DNA of 31,305 nucleotides, taken from contig JBBEDC010000029.1 in assembly GCA_040881505.1 (NCBI GenBank), forward strand, positions 1 to 31,305. Reading direction: 5' to 3'. Positions 23,582 through 31,305 of the stretch are shown here, piece by piece (position 1 is the first letter of the stretch; every line of letters starts with the position of its first letter). The notes under the pieces are model-generated. The model saw only the letters and a list, made by a program, of their open reading frames with translations, made no database searches and had not been told where the DNA came from. Made by a program: the position numbers and the translations under genes. Source of the stretch: JBBEDC01 sp040881505 (lineage in GTDB: Bacteria > Patescibacteriota > Andersenbacteria > UBA10190).

Positions 23582-25036
23582 ATGGCTCAGTCGATTATTT
23601 CCAATACAGCTATTTCGGGCACGGGGCGTGTTATTACTATTCTCCTTGGGGTGGCAACCACGGCGGTTGTAACTCGATACCTAGGCGTGGCTAGTTTTGG
23701 TAGCTATACTCTCCTTCTTTCAATTAGCACGATTCTCCAGATTGCGGCTGATTTTGGGTTGTATCTAACGCTTACGAGAGATATCTCCAAGCCCGACGCA
23801 CAAGAACAGCATATTTTCGGCACTATTTCTGCTTTAAGGTTGGTGTTAGTGGGAGGATTATTTATTCTAGTGGGAGCCGGGATGGCAATAATACCCCAGT
23901 ACCGTCCCCTCCTTATCCCCTTTATTGTTATCACCGCCGGCATCACCGCCCAGTCGCTCAGCCAGCTCTTAATGGGGGTGTATCAAAAATACAAAGAGGT
24001 GTGGAAGGCAACGATTGGGGACGTGGTGGGCCGAATAGCTCAGCTTTTGATTATCTTAGCAGTTGTTCGTGCAATACCTGCTAATACCATACCGCAATCT
24101 ACGGCCGTATTGTGGGTAACGATTGCCTTCTTTGTGGGTGCGGTGCTGGCCTATATCCTCCATGCCCTATTTGTGCCCAAGATTAACGCGTGGCGCTGGA
24201 ATATCTCCGTTGGGCAGTGGAAGGTGTTAGCAAAAAATTCCTGGCCTTTGGGATTACTGCTGCTACTGAATGTCGTGTATTTTCGCACCGACGTTATTAT
24301 TATTTCCATATTTCGTCCTCAGGTTGAAGTTGGCTGGTATGGACTGGCCTACCGTATTATTGAAAGCGGACTCTTTTTCCCAGCGATGTTTGGTGGTTTG
24401 CTCTTGCCGCAGCTTTCGTTGTTGTTTGCGAAAAAGCATATTCCCCCGATCGCTGAGCTCTTGGAGCAAGCAACTCGGCTGGTGGGCATAGCTGGGTTCT
24501 TGGCAGCTGGCGCGCTACTGGTGTTTGCGGAAGACATCATTGTGTTCTTGTCTGGTGTGGAGTTTGTCTCAGCTGCGCCACTGCTACGGGTGTTAGCGGT
24601 TGCGCTTGGTATAATGTTCGTGGGAAATATATTTGGGTTCGCGTTAATTGCTTTTCACAAGCAGAAGCAGTTACTGACGCTATATGGGTTGCTTGTTGTT
24701 CTTAATCTGACAACTAACCTTATCTTTGTTCCGATATGGGGGGCGGCAGCTGCGGCCTGGACCACGCTTATAACGGAGGCAACTGCCACGCTTGGGGCTG
24801 GGTATTTAGTCTCTCGAATGGTGCCTCTTTCGATTCCTACAAAGCCTCTTCTGTTGTGCGGGGCAGTACTCCTTTTTTCCGCTGGTATCGGCGGGATACT
24901 GCCAGCATCCTGGCATGTACTCCTGCGCCTCGCTATTTTTAGTAGCCTGTACATATCAGGAGCTGTATGTGTGGGGCTGATTACGCGAGATAATATCCAC
25001 CTTTTATTGAGCAAGAAACTCCCCCATGAAGCTTGA
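23582..25036 (+). CDS. Polysaccharide flippase, MOP superfamily (Wzx-like)
   Basis: A 484-residue integral membrane protein with about twelve to fourteen helices. The N-terminus, with AISGTGRVITILLGVATTAVVTRYLGVASFG and LLLSISTILQIAADFGL, is typical of polysaccharide-biosynthesis (RfbX/Wzx) flippases of the MOP superfamily, which move lipid-linked sugar units across the membrane. The basic residues in the predicted central cavity cannot be judged from sequence alone. It opens a six-gene rightward cluster and overlaps the next glycosyltransferase gene by 11 bases. It begins at ATG 23582, 44 bases after jag. Confidence 0.92.
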   Translation: MAQSIISNTAISGTGRVITILLGVATTAVVTRYLGVASFGSYTLLLSISTILQIAADFGLYLTLTRDISKPDAQEQHIFGTISALRLVLVGGLFILVGAGMAIIPQYRPLLIPFIVITAGITAQSLSQLLMGVYQKYKEVWKATIGDVVGRIAQLLIILAVVRAIPANTIPQSTAVLWVTIAFFVGAVLAYILHALFVPKINAWRWNISVGQWKVLAKNSWPLGLLLLLNVVYFRTDVIIISIFRPQVEVGWYGLAYRIIESGLFFPAMFGGLLLPQLSLLFAKKHIPPIAELLEQATRLVGIAGFLAAGALLVFAEDIIVFLSGVEFVSAAPLLRVLAVALGIMFVGNIFGFALIAFHKQKQLLTLYGLLVVLNLTTNLIFVPIWGAAAAAWTTLITEATATLGAGYLVSRMVPLSIPTKPLLLCGAVLLFSAGIGGILPASWHVLLRLAIFSSLYISGAVCVGLITRDNIHLLLSKKLPHEA

Positions 25037-25970
25037 TATTATTATTCCCACTTACAACAGCCAGCAGGTATTGCCATATGTGCTGGAGGCCTTAGCAAAT
25101 CAGGAGATTCCGTCTCACTGGCAACCTCGCGTTGTTGTATCCGACGATGGCTCTAGCCAAAGCCCCGAAAAGGCAGTGAATGAGTATGAATGGGGCTCCC
25201 CGTGGCGCAGCCCGCTCGTGCTTTGCAGTAAGCACGCAGGGCCGGCGGCGGCGCGCAACGTTGGTGTCAGTGGCTCCGATGCGGATGTGCTGTTGTTGCT
25301 TGGTGCAGATATTATTCTGCGCCCCGGAGCGGTATTCCATCACTGCACATTTCACGACGCCAATCCGGATGCGTTGCAAGCTGCCCTGGGAATGATTGTG
25401 TGGGATCCGCGATTGTCGCCCACGCCTTTAGTGGAATGGATGACCCATGGCGGCCCTCAGAATAACTTTGATGATCTCTTAGGTGTAGTAGAGGCTGATC
25501 CTGCTCACTTCTTTAATGGATCGCATGTTTCAGTAAAGCGTAGCTTGTTAGTTGAGCACCCCTTCCCTCCTGAATATACGCAGTATGGGTGGGAGGATAT
25601 TGATTTGGGGCGGATCTTAGCAGCTCGCGGACTTGTGCTTTCAGTGCTGCATAGCGCTCGCAGTCTTCATCGACATGCATATACAGCTCGCGATATTCGT
25701 TTGCGCCAGGGGTATGCTGGTATGGGCGCGCAGACATACGCACGCAGGTATCCCGATGTTCACATTTTCCCTGAGCATAGCCTGCGGCGATATATAAAGG
25801 TGAGAATGTATGCTCTGCCTGGTATTCGGTGGATACTTTGGCGGCTCGTAGCCTATATGGGGCGGCGATATTCGCTGCCTCGGCTATTTCTTTTGGCGAC
25901 ATCAGCTGGGTTCTGGTGGGGATGGTATAAAGGAGGAGGGCGCCGAAAAAGTACGGAAAAGGCTACATAA
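25026..25970 (+). CDS. Glycosyltransferase family 2
   Basis: A 314-residue GT-A fold enzyme. The N-terminus LDIIIPTYNSQQVLPYVLEAL and VVSDDGSS (37-44) bind the nucleotide-sugar. The metal-binding acidic motif region reads LLLLGADIIL (89-98), with one Asp in place of the usual DxD pair. The acceptor-side WEDIDLGRIL (189-198) is the classical ED-x-D signature and provides the catalytic base. A basic, more hydrophobic C-terminus (about 255-314) may touch the membrane. It transfers a sugar onto a lipid-linked or growing glycan on the cytoplasmic face. The donor and linkage are unknown. It overlaps the flippase gene, so the two are coexpressed. Confidence 0.9.
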   Translation: MKLDIIIPTYNSQQVLPYVLEALANQEIPSHWQPRVVVSDDGSSQSPEKAVNEYEWGSPWRSPLVLCSKHAGPAAARNVGVSGSDADVLLLLGADIILRPGAVFHHCTFHDANPDALQAALGMIVWDPRLSPTPLVEWMTHGGPQNNFDDLLGVVEADPAHFFNGSHVSVKRSLLVEHPFPPEYTQYGWEDIDLGRILAARGLVLSVLHSARSLHRHAYTARDIRLRQGYAGMGAQTYARRYPDVHIFPEHSLRRYIKVRMYALPGIRWILWRLVAYMGRRYSLPRLFLLATSAGFWWGWYKGGGRRKSTEKAT

Positions 25971-26009
25971 AGGTTCAGTCGTTTATCAAATGCTCACTTT
26001 TGCACATTT

Positions 26010-26039
26010 TTATCCACCTTTTCCACAAGGTTATCCACA
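26010..26039 (+). promoter_or_regulatory. Cluster of three DnaA boxes abutting a glycosyltransferase start codon
   Basis: TTATCCACC (26010-26018, one mismatch), TTTTCCACA (26019-26027, one mismatch) and a perfect TTATCCACA (26031-26039) run head to tail, and the ATG begins at 26040. Same orientation and near-contiguous spacing make chance unlikely. This could be a DnaA-regulated promoter region or a DnaA-titrating site about 4.7 kb from oriC. Confidence 0.6.
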
Positions 26040-26870
26040 ATGATTCCACAAATACCGAAACTTTTTGTCATTCTTGTCCACTATGGAGATGTTGAAGCTA
26101 CTCGAAGGGCAGTAGCCTCATTCCAAGAAGGCTCTGTTATTCCCGATATGCTCCTTATCGTCGACCATGGAGATACGCCTGTGGGCAGCAGTATTGAAGG
26201 CGCCGGAATCGAGACCTTCCGTCCCCCTACAAATAGCGGGTACAGTGGGGGAATTTTAGCAGGAGTAGGATTTTTATCAGCGCGAGGAGCGCAGCCNNNN
26301 NNNNNNCAGCCGCACGATATCGTCGTGTGTGTGAATAACGATGCGGAGGTGGCGCCAGAAGCGCTGGAAGTAGTTCGCGATACATTACGAGCGCAAAATG
26401 ATCCACAGCTGCTTGGAGTGCAGGCAGGGAGTGTGAACATGGTCACTGGGCGCGCTGACTTAGGCGAGTCGATGCATCATACTTGGTATCAGTATCCATA
26501 TTTGCATGGATCATTTTACGCCGCTCCCTTTCGGGTGTTTGGGATGGCGCAGTTGCCGAGTGAATACTTCTTGTATTGGGAGGATGTTGTATGGAGCTGG
26601 CGCTTGGCTGATCAAGGCGTGCGCCTAGTGTTATTACCGCCTGATTTGGTGCAGCACCCCGATACACGCTCTCCTTCTGAGCAGCAACAGTATTATCTTG
26701 TGCGTAACGGAGCATATACGCTGGCGCGTTACAGAGGCCCTTGGCGTCCGTACTGGCGCATGGTAAATGCGCTGCGACTGCTCTACCACAGGCTCATTTC
26801 AAGGAAGGCGGTTGTTGTGCAAGCGCTATCTGATGCTCGCGCAAGTCGCTTGGGAAGGAGAAGGATATGA
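26040..26870 (+). CDS. Glycosyltransferase family 2 (interrupted by assembly gap)
   Basis: A GT2 enzyme of about 270 residues. The start LFVILVHYGDVEATRRAVASF is an Rfb-type (rhamnosyltransferase-like) nucleotide-binding strand. The metal-binding region is VVCVNNDAEV, and YFLYWEDVVWSWRLADQG provides the ED-x-x-W variant of the acceptor/catalytic motif. Ten Ns at 26297-26306 fall between these two parts; the frame continues across them. The start is ATG 26040, directly after the DnaA-box cluster. The stop overlaps the next ATG as ATGA. Likely role: addition of one sugar to the surface glycan built by this cluster. Confidence 0.85.
   Translation: MIPQIPKLFVILVHYGDVEATRRAVASFQEGSVIPDMLLIVDHGDTPVGSSIEGAGIETFRPPTNSGYSGGILAGVGFLSARGAQXXXXQPHDIVVCVNNDAEVAPEALEVVRDTLRAQNDPQLLGVQAGSVNMVTGRADLGESMHHTWYQYPYLHGSFYAAPFRVFGMAQLPSEYFLYWEDVVWSWRLADQGVRLVLLPPDLVQHPDTRSPSEQQQYYLVRNGAYTLARYRGPWRPYWRMVNALRLLYHRLISRKAVVVQALSDARASRLGRRRI
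26297..26306. other. Assembly gap (10 N)
   Basis: Ten Ns join two contig ends. The sequence left of the gap ends in CAGCC and that to the right begins with CAGCC, so the ends may actually overlap (see findings). Confidence 0.98.
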
Positions 26871-27643
26871 AGTCGGTAGGTGCGGTCATAGTGACGCACA
26901 ACAGCGAAGAGTATATTACTGAATGTGTCCAGTCCTTAATTAAGCGCGGTGTACAGGAGGTAGTGGTGGTTGATAGTGCGTCGTCTGATAAGACGCAGGC
27001 GGTAGTTTCTTCACTGCCTGTACGTTTGATCGCCTTGCCTGAGAACAAAGGGTTCGGTGCCGCTGCTAATGTGGGCCTGTCGGAGATAGATTCACCACAC
27101 GTCATATTGCTGAACCCTGATGCTGTACTGCAGAGCGGAAAAATTCAAACTGCGGCGGAATACATGGACAAACATCCAAGCGTAGCTGTGCTGGGATTTC
27201 TTTTGCAGGGAGAAGCGGGAGACATAGAGCGCAGCAGCTGGGGCCAGCGGGTATCTCCTCTTTCGATGTTAACCAGACATATATCAAAAGACGCGACAGT
27301 GCCAACGGTACCTCAGCCTGTTGGCTGGGTTTCTGGCGGAGCGATGATGCTTCGTAGATCGGAAGCCTTGGCGTTAGGCGGGTTTGATGAGTCGTTCTTT
27401 CTGTATTGGGAGGACGTGGATTTATGCCGGAGGCTTGAGGAGGATGGTAAAAACATCGTGCTGTATCCTGATGTGTCCGTAAGGCATATTCGGGGAGCCA
27501 GCCTGACAGATCTGTCCCGCAAAACCCGACTCTACGATGAATCAGCTGACAGATACTTCCGAAAGCACTACGCTACACCTATATGGCTATTGTATCGACT
27601 GCTGCGGCATACCTACCGCTTGTTCTCGCCACAAGCGCGTTAG
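26867..27643 (+). CDS. Glycosyltransferase family 2 (rhamnosyltransferase-like)
   Basis: A 258-residue GT2 enzyme with all expected motifs: VGAVIVTHNSEEYITECVQSL at the N-terminus, VVVDSASSD, NKGFGAAANVGL (nucleotide/sugar contact), VILLNPDAVL as the metal-binding N-P-D site, and GGFDESFFLYWEDVDLCRRL with the catalytic ED-x-D. The pattern is that of dTDP-rhamnosyl or related hexosyl transferases, but the donor cannot be fixed. The ATG overlaps the previous stop (ATGA). The 3' end overlaps the next gene by 61 bases. Confidence 0.92.
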   Translation: MKSVGAVIVTHNSEEYITECVQSLIKRGVQEVVVVDSASSDKTQAVVSSLPVRLIALPENKGFGAAANVGLSEIDSPHVILLNPDAVLQSGKIQTAAEYMDKHPSVAVLGFLLQGEAGDIERSSWGQRVSPLSMLTRHISKDATVPTVPQPVGWVSGGAMMLRRSEALALGGFDESFFLYWEDVDLCRRLEEDGKNIVLYPDVSVRHIRGASLTDLSRKTRLYDESADRYFRKHYATPIWLLYRLLRHTYRLFSPQAR

Positions 27644-28917
27644 CGGTAGGCGCTAGCTGGTGGGCGCTGGTTTTTCCGCGAATAGCGATTTGGTTTTTGG
27701 CCGTGTCGGTTATAGTGGGACAGCTCGTTCGTGTGCCCGTATTGGGCCAGGGTGGAGGTGTTCTATTGAGCGATATCGCAGCGGTCGTGGTAATTGGCGC
27801 AGGTTTGTTGAAATGGAAGCAGCGGACAGCTCCTTTGCCTTCAGCTGTAGTGCTCAGTATATCCCTTGTAGCCCCCTTTATTATCTGGAGCCTGGGGTCG
27901 CTATTGATCAATGTGGATTCCCTGCCGCCGTCCGGTTCCTCCGTTGCGCTGCTGTATTGGCTGCGGACGAGTACATACATACTGCTTATTCCTGTGCTGG
28001 GATTTCTCGCATCTGACACAAGATACAGGCGTGAGTTGCATCGAGGATTGGTAGTTGTGGTAGCTGTCCTTATAGGCCTGGGCTTTTTGCAACTTGTACT
28101 AGCTTCAGACCTATCTTTCTTGTCCCAATACGGCTGGGATCCTCACCAGCGTCGTCTCGTATCTAGCTGGCTTGATCCAAACTTCATGGGAGCATTTTTC
28201 CTTATTGTGCTGCCGTGGCTAGCGGTGCAGGCAAAAAATAACTGGAAGTACGCTGCACTAGCAGCAGTAACACTAATAGCATTGCTTGCAACTCAGTCTC
28301 GAAGCAGCTTAGTTGCTCTAGCAGCGGTGGCCGGCGTTGCGTTTCCGTTCATTGTCTGGGCGCTCCCCCAAAAGTTTCCGGCTGTGTGGCAGCGTATATC
28401 AGTTATTGCTGTGGTGATAAATCTCGTAATTATGATGTTTGTAGGCGGTGTGTTCCTGCTTGGTGGTCGAGCTGGAGGATTTGTGCGGCACGACCCTACT
28501 GTGGTGCTGCGCACGGAGTCGTTTTCTTTAGCCTGGCAGCGTGTTGTGCAGCCAAATACACTTTTAGGGGTGGGATATAATGCCTATCAATTTGCGGCAG
28601 CTGAGACCGGGTTAATTGGGGATTTCTCTCTACATTCTCGAGCGGGGGCTGATAACAGCTGGGTAACGCTGTGGGCTACAACGGGAGTGCTTGGAATGCT
28701 TTTGTTTGCTCTGCCGTGGGCGGTTGCTGCGATGTATCTTGGCTTACGTGCTGTTCGAAGGGCAGACTGGATAGCTGGCGCAGGGCCCCTCGCTATTCTA
28801 GGACTATTTGTCCACTCGCAGTTTGTGAATAGCTTTTTATATGCTCATTTACTGATAGCGCTTGCGGTAGTAGTTGTGCTGTCTTTTCCCTCGTATGTCA
28901 CTGCCGACTATTCATAG
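27583..28917 (+). CDS. O-antigen ligase/polymerase-like membrane protein (Wzy/WaaL type), first copy
   Basis: A 444-residue protein with about ten to twelve membrane helices. The Wzy_C-type region in the second half contains an arginine-rich extracytoplasmic turn (TQSRSSLVALAAVA), the FSLAWQRVVQPNTLLGVGYNAY motif and a loop with HSRAGADNSWVTLWATTGVLG, which carries the conserved His followed by a membrane helix. Such enzymes polymerise lipid-linked repeats or ligate glycans to an acceptor on the outer face of the membrane. The start ATG 27583 lies 61 bases inside the previous gene; no better start exists downstream. It is paired with a second, similar protein immediately after. Confidence 0.83.
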   Translation: MAIVSTAAAYLPLVLATSALAVGASWWALVFPRIAIWFLAVSVIVGQLVRVPVLGQGGGVLLSDIAAVVVIGAGLLKWKQRTAPLPSAVVLSISLVAPFIIWSLGSLLINVDSLPPSGSSVALLYWLRTSTYILLIPVLGFLASDTRYRRELHRGLVVVVAVLIGLGFLQLVLASDLSFLSQYGWDPHQRRLVSSWLDPNFMGAFFLIVLPWLAVQAKNNWKYAALAAVTLIALLATQSRSSLVALAAVAGVAFPFIVWALPQKFPAVWQRISVIAVVINLVIMMFVGGVFLLGGRAGGFVRHDPTVVLRTESFSLAWQRVVQPNTLLGVGYNAYQFAAAETGLIGDFSLHSRAGADNSWVTLWATTGVLGMLLFALPWAVAAMYLGLRAVRRADWIAGAGPLAILGLFVHSQFVNSFLYAHLLIALAVVVVLSFPSYVTADYS

Positions 28918-30091
28918 GGCGCTGCTGATTGTAACTGCTGGATTGCTGCCGGTATATCTGTGGCGGTTTTCTATACTGGGTCTACCAACGAATGCGCTTG
29001 AGGTGTTGATTGTTGCTGCATTTGCAGTAGGCGTATTGAGTCCGCGTATTAGGGCCGATTGGAGACAATCTGTGCGCGCGTTGGGGTGGGATATAAAGAT
29101 ATTTGTTCTTTTGTTTATTCTCGCCTCGGTTATCTCCACTCTTATTTCCCCTCATCTCCATACAAGCTTGGGGGTTCTAAAGGGCTGGATATTGCTCCCC
29201 ATTCTATATGGGTGGATGGTGCACGGGTGCGTTCAGGTAGAAGCGCGAGCGCAAGTCCATATTCTTAACACGCTCATATTATCAGCAGTTGCAGTTTCAC
29301 TGTTCGGACTTACGCAACTGGGGACGCTTGACCGCATAACGAGTGTATATGACGTGCCGAACTCTCTGGCACTCTTCATTGCCCCTGTCTTAGTTATGTC
29401 GGTGTTCAGAGCGCTCTCAGAACGGTCGTCGTGGCTATGGCTTGCATCTGGAGTGATGTTTGCAGCCGTAATAGGATCGCAGGTTGTAGGGGCGTTTGTG
29501 GCGCTTATAGCCACGTTGCTCATCGGCGGTATCTGGCTACGCCCTATATTCCCCTCTGTGATTAAAAGGATGGGGGTTGTAGGGCTGATAGGCGTGATAG
29601 GCATCGGAGGGGCGTTATTGTGGGATAGATTCGAGTATCTGGCCTCGCCTCAGAGTAGCGCAGCTGTGCGGTTACAGCTTTGGAGCGTTTCGTGGGACCT
29701 TATTCAACAGCATCCATTCTTAGGGGTGGGCTTAGGCGCGTTTGAGCCAGCGTACCAGGAGAAGCTCCATGAGCGATTTGCAGAGCATGATAAGGAGCTA
29801 CACACTGCTGAGCCACTTCCTGAATTTGTTTTTCGTGACCCACATAACTGGATCTTGTCATTTTGGTTGAACGTAGGAGTGCTGGGGCTATTGAGCTTCA
29901 CTCTCTTGTCTTGGAGGAGTATCGTTGCTTCATGGAAAAATCAGCCAGAGGTTTCTTTAGCCCTCATATCTATATTGTTGCTCGGCCTTATTGATACTAT
30001 TTATTGGAAGAATGATCTCAGTGTTAGTTGGTGGCTACTAATTGTTTGTATGGTACAAATGGGACGTACTAGCTCGATACTCAGGAAGTAA
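28895..30091 (+). CDS. O-antigen ligase/polymerase-like membrane protein (Wzy/WaaL type), second copy
   Basis: A 398-residue multi-pass membrane protein of the same family as the preceding gene. It shows RLQLWSVSWDLIQQHPFLGVGLGAF and a periplasmic loop with RDPHNWILSFWLNVGVLGLLSF, whose H-N pair is the conserved ligase/polymerase site. The frame is open from a TTG at 28874, but ATG 28895 is the likelier start and overlaps the previous gene by 23 bases. One of the pair may polymerise repeat units and the other may attach the polymer to its carrier; sequence does not show which. It is the last gene of the cluster and is convergent with the pilin-like gene. Confidence 0.85.
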   Translation: MSLPTIHRALLIVTAGLLPVYLWRFSILGLPTNALEVLIVAAFAVGVLSPRIRADWRQSVRALGWDIKIFVLLFILASVISTLISPHLHTSLGVLKGWILLPILYGWMVHGCVQVEARAQVHILNTLILSAVAVSLFGLTQLGTLDRITSVYDVPNSLALFIAPVLVMSVFRALSERSSWLWLASGVMFAAVIGSQVVGAFVALIATLLIGGIWLRPIFPSVIKRMGVVGLIGVIGIGGALLWDRFEYLASPQSSAAVRLQLWSVSWDLIQQHPFLGVGLGAFEPAYQEKLHERFAEHDKELHTAEPLPEFVFRDPHNWILSFWLNVGVLGLLSFTLLSWRSIVASWKNQPEVSLALISILLLGLIDTIYWKNDLSVSWWLLIVCMVQMGRTSSILRK

Positions 30092-30136
30092 GACAAGAGG
30101 CATTCTAGTATTAGTAGACTAAAGGACAAAATGACC

Positions 30137-30820
30137 TCACTCGCAATCCTTGTAAAGTGTATTTTTCTTAGTAGTTAAGGAGTTTAGTTTATTCCTTTCA
30201 CCCTCCAGCAGCGTTTTTACGTTATGTATTGTATTTGGTCGTAGTGGGGGTTCTCCTATCTCGAGAACCTCGGCTAGCCGACGTTCCAGGCGGGCTACCT
30301 CAGCTTGACCTTTCTGGATTTGCTGGTTGAGTGTTGGTAGGAAAGTGCATATTGGATCCTGTGCATTCTCGGTAAACTGAGGGCTGATGGTATGAAGGAT
30401 TAGCCATGCGGTAACCGCTAAGGTAATTCCCAAAAGAGCAGAACCAAGCCATTTTTTTGCGGATCCAATTCTGTCGGCACTTCCGCCTGCCACCATATAG
30501 ATATAGCCTCCAATCAGAATTGAAATAGTGCCAATTAATATAACAACAACAATGACAAAGTTAATAACTAGATTTACCAGCTCTAGCCACCCCACACTTT
30601 CAATACAAGGGCGGTTGGGTAGGCCGGGAAAGTCAGCTTCAAAAACCCCAAAAAGACATACACCTGGCCCCCCAGGGCCCGATGTTGCCTGGAGTGATAC
30701 TGCCCAAGCCGCTTGTGGTGTCCCTATAGAAAGCACGAAAAAGGCAAGGGCGATAAAAGGTAAAAGAATAAACCATCGCGATGGGCTGGGCTTAATAAAT
30801 AGCTGGATTTCTTTAGTCAT
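30137..30820 (-). CDS. VirB2/TrbC-like pilin-type membrane protein with C-terminal coiled coil
   Basis: A 227-residue protein. A hydrophobic segment at about 17-40 ending near AWA is a signal peptide. A short Cys-containing region (PGVCLFG, NRPCIES) follows. Two membrane helices cover about 80-105 and 115-142, the second within GGYIYMVAGGSADRIGSAKKWLGSALLGI, the diagnostic pattern of the T4SS-pilin family common in Patescibacteria. The last 75 residues are unusual: a charged coiled-coil-like helix (IQKGQAEVARLERRLAEVL) and a further Cys near the end. Classical VirB2 pilins stop soon after the second helix. It lies next to another membrane protein gene, so a secretion or surface-fibre apparatus is plausible. 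Confidence 0.75.
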   Translation of the reverse strand: MTKEIQLFIKPSPSRWFILLPFIALAFFVLSIGTPQAAWAVSLQATSGPGGPGVCLFGVFEADFPGLPNRPCIESVGWLELVNLVINFVIVVVILIGTISILIGGYIYMVAGGSADRIGSAKKWLGSALLGITLAVTAWLILHTISPQFTENAQDPICTFLPTLNQQIQKGQAEVARLERRLAEVLEIGEPPLRPNTIHNVKTLLEGERNKLNSLTTKKNTLYKDCE

Positions 30821-30896
30821 ACGTTGGGGTTAGTGAATGTGTGCTGGGTCAGCACTCTACAAAAAGCAACTAAGCCATTAACTGTTGACTTGGGTA

Positions 30897-31305
30897 TCAT
30901 ATTTGCGAACGCGACGCTGAAATTATAATAATCAATAGCATGGGTACAAGAAAGAGCCCGAACATAAGCAGCAAAGGAAGAAGAGTGATAAAAACCGTGA
31001 GAAAAACTTGCCCTCCAAAGGCCATGAGCTTTGCAGCTGTTACAGTGGTTTTTACTATTACCTTGCGCGGAATACGGGATTTGTCATCTTTATTCTTTAG
31101 GAATGAAATTCGGGCTTGGTCTATCATGTTTCGCATATTTGCAGCCTTGCCTCCTATGTCCTTTCCTTTCTTATACCCCTCCCGCCCCCCACGAAAACCC
31201 CCCCTGCCTGCACCTTCAAGCGCTCCTTCGGTAAGCCCGCCAGCCGCTCCAGCGAGCCCCCCATCTTTGGAACCTCCAGGTATGGGGGCTAGAGCCTTAG
31301 ATCCC
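30897..31305 (-). CDS. Glycine-rich membrane protein, 5' end truncated by window
   Basis: The reading frame is open from the right edge of the window to the stop at 30897-30899. An internal ATG (31134-31136) is not its true start, because coding continues upstream. The visible N-terminal part is rich in Gly/Ala with alternating charges (GGLAGAAGGLTEGALEGAG, then GGFRGGREGYKKGKDIGG), a low-complexity, probably flexible stretch. It is followed by a basic segment and two closely spaced hydrophobic helices ending IIIISASRSQI. I do not recognise a family. The same orientation as the downstream pilin-like gene, 76 bases away, suggests a common operon. Confidence 0.65.
   Translation of the reverse strand, partial: GSKALAPIPGGSKDGGLAGAAGGLTEGALEGAGRGGFRGGREGYKKGKDIGGKAANMRNMIDQARISFLKNKDDKSRIPRKVIVKTTVTAAKLMAFGGQVFLTVFITLLPLLLMFGLFLVPMLLIIIISASRSQI

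Noticed and set aside
1..31305. tRNA, rRNA, tmRNA, SRP RNA, RNase P RNA, CRISPR arrays, transposases or insertion sequences
   Set aside because: I scanned intergenic stretches on both strands for the usual conserved words and repeats and found none. Very divergent RNA genes could still be missed by eye.
1..31305. Reassigned TGA codon (as in Gracilibacteria/Absconditabacteria)
   Set aside because: TGA acts as a stop in several tight ATGA overlaps (recF/dciA, yidD/yidC, the glycosyltransferases) and no conserved domain runs through an internal TGA.

Overview
The window looks like a chromosomal replication-origin region from a small-genome bacterium, most likely a member of the Candidate Phyla Radiation (Patescibacteria, Parcubacteria-like). 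That placement is inference from gene content: a VirB2-like pilin with a cysteine-rich insert, a large lamin-tail-domain surface protein, a YvcK/CofD-like protein, a DciA-like (DUF721) gene directly after recF, and a class A PBP with C-terminal Ig-like domains. TGA acts as an ordinary stop (for example in ATGA gene overlaps), so this is not one of the TGA-recoded CPR groups. A 10-base N run at 26297-26306 shows this is a draft scaffold.

Layout. 1-1865 (+): the 3' end of a citrate-synthase-like gene, a GNAT acetyltransferase and a degenerate DHH-family protein. 1891-8651 (-): a PilB/GspE ATPase, then an overlapping run ruvB - CDP-alcohol phosphatidyltransferase - lamin-tail/OB-fold surface protein - yvcK. 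8652-9044: a gene-free stretch with a good promoter, two mutually exclusive GC hairpins and a long inverted repeat, read here as a candidate regulatory RNA. 9045-16517 (+): beta-helix surface protein, a short YebC, ruvC, a PKD-7TM membrane protein, an ATP-grasp/retropepsin fusion and a class A PBP. 16518-17062: a small hypothetical gene bounded by two terminators. 17063-21256 (-): dnaA-dnaN-recF-dciA. 21257-21474: probable oriC with DnaA boxes. 21475-23537 (+): rpmH-rnpA-yidD-yidC-jag. 23582-30091 (+): a surface-polysaccharide cluster (Wzx-like flippase, three GT2 glycosyltransferases, two O-antigen ligase/polymerase-like proteins). 30137-31305 (-): a pilin-like membrane protein and a truncated membrane protein, possibly part of a type IV secretion-like locus.

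Strand composition supports an origin near dnaA. Hand counts of two 60-base lines give 23 C to 10 G at 14341-14400 but 21 G to 12 C at 24541-24600. The dnaA/dnaN side is transcribed leftward and the rpmH side rightward, both away from the origin. The 9045-16517 block is the main exception, since it runs head-on to the fork.

The most interesting items are: (i) the two-gene module at 10756-13623, where a 7TM protein of the kind usually fused to an inactive transglutaminase carries a PKD domain instead and sits beside an ATP-grasp amidoligase-like domain fused to a RimB-type aspartic protease; (ii) the tripartite hairpin switch at 8831-8869; (iii) three TGTGGGG iterons at exact 22-base spacing between dnaA and dnaN; (iv) a triple DnaA-box cluster abutting a glycosyltransferase start codon; and (v) several extended -10 promoters placed six bases before ATG, which suggests leaderless transcription.
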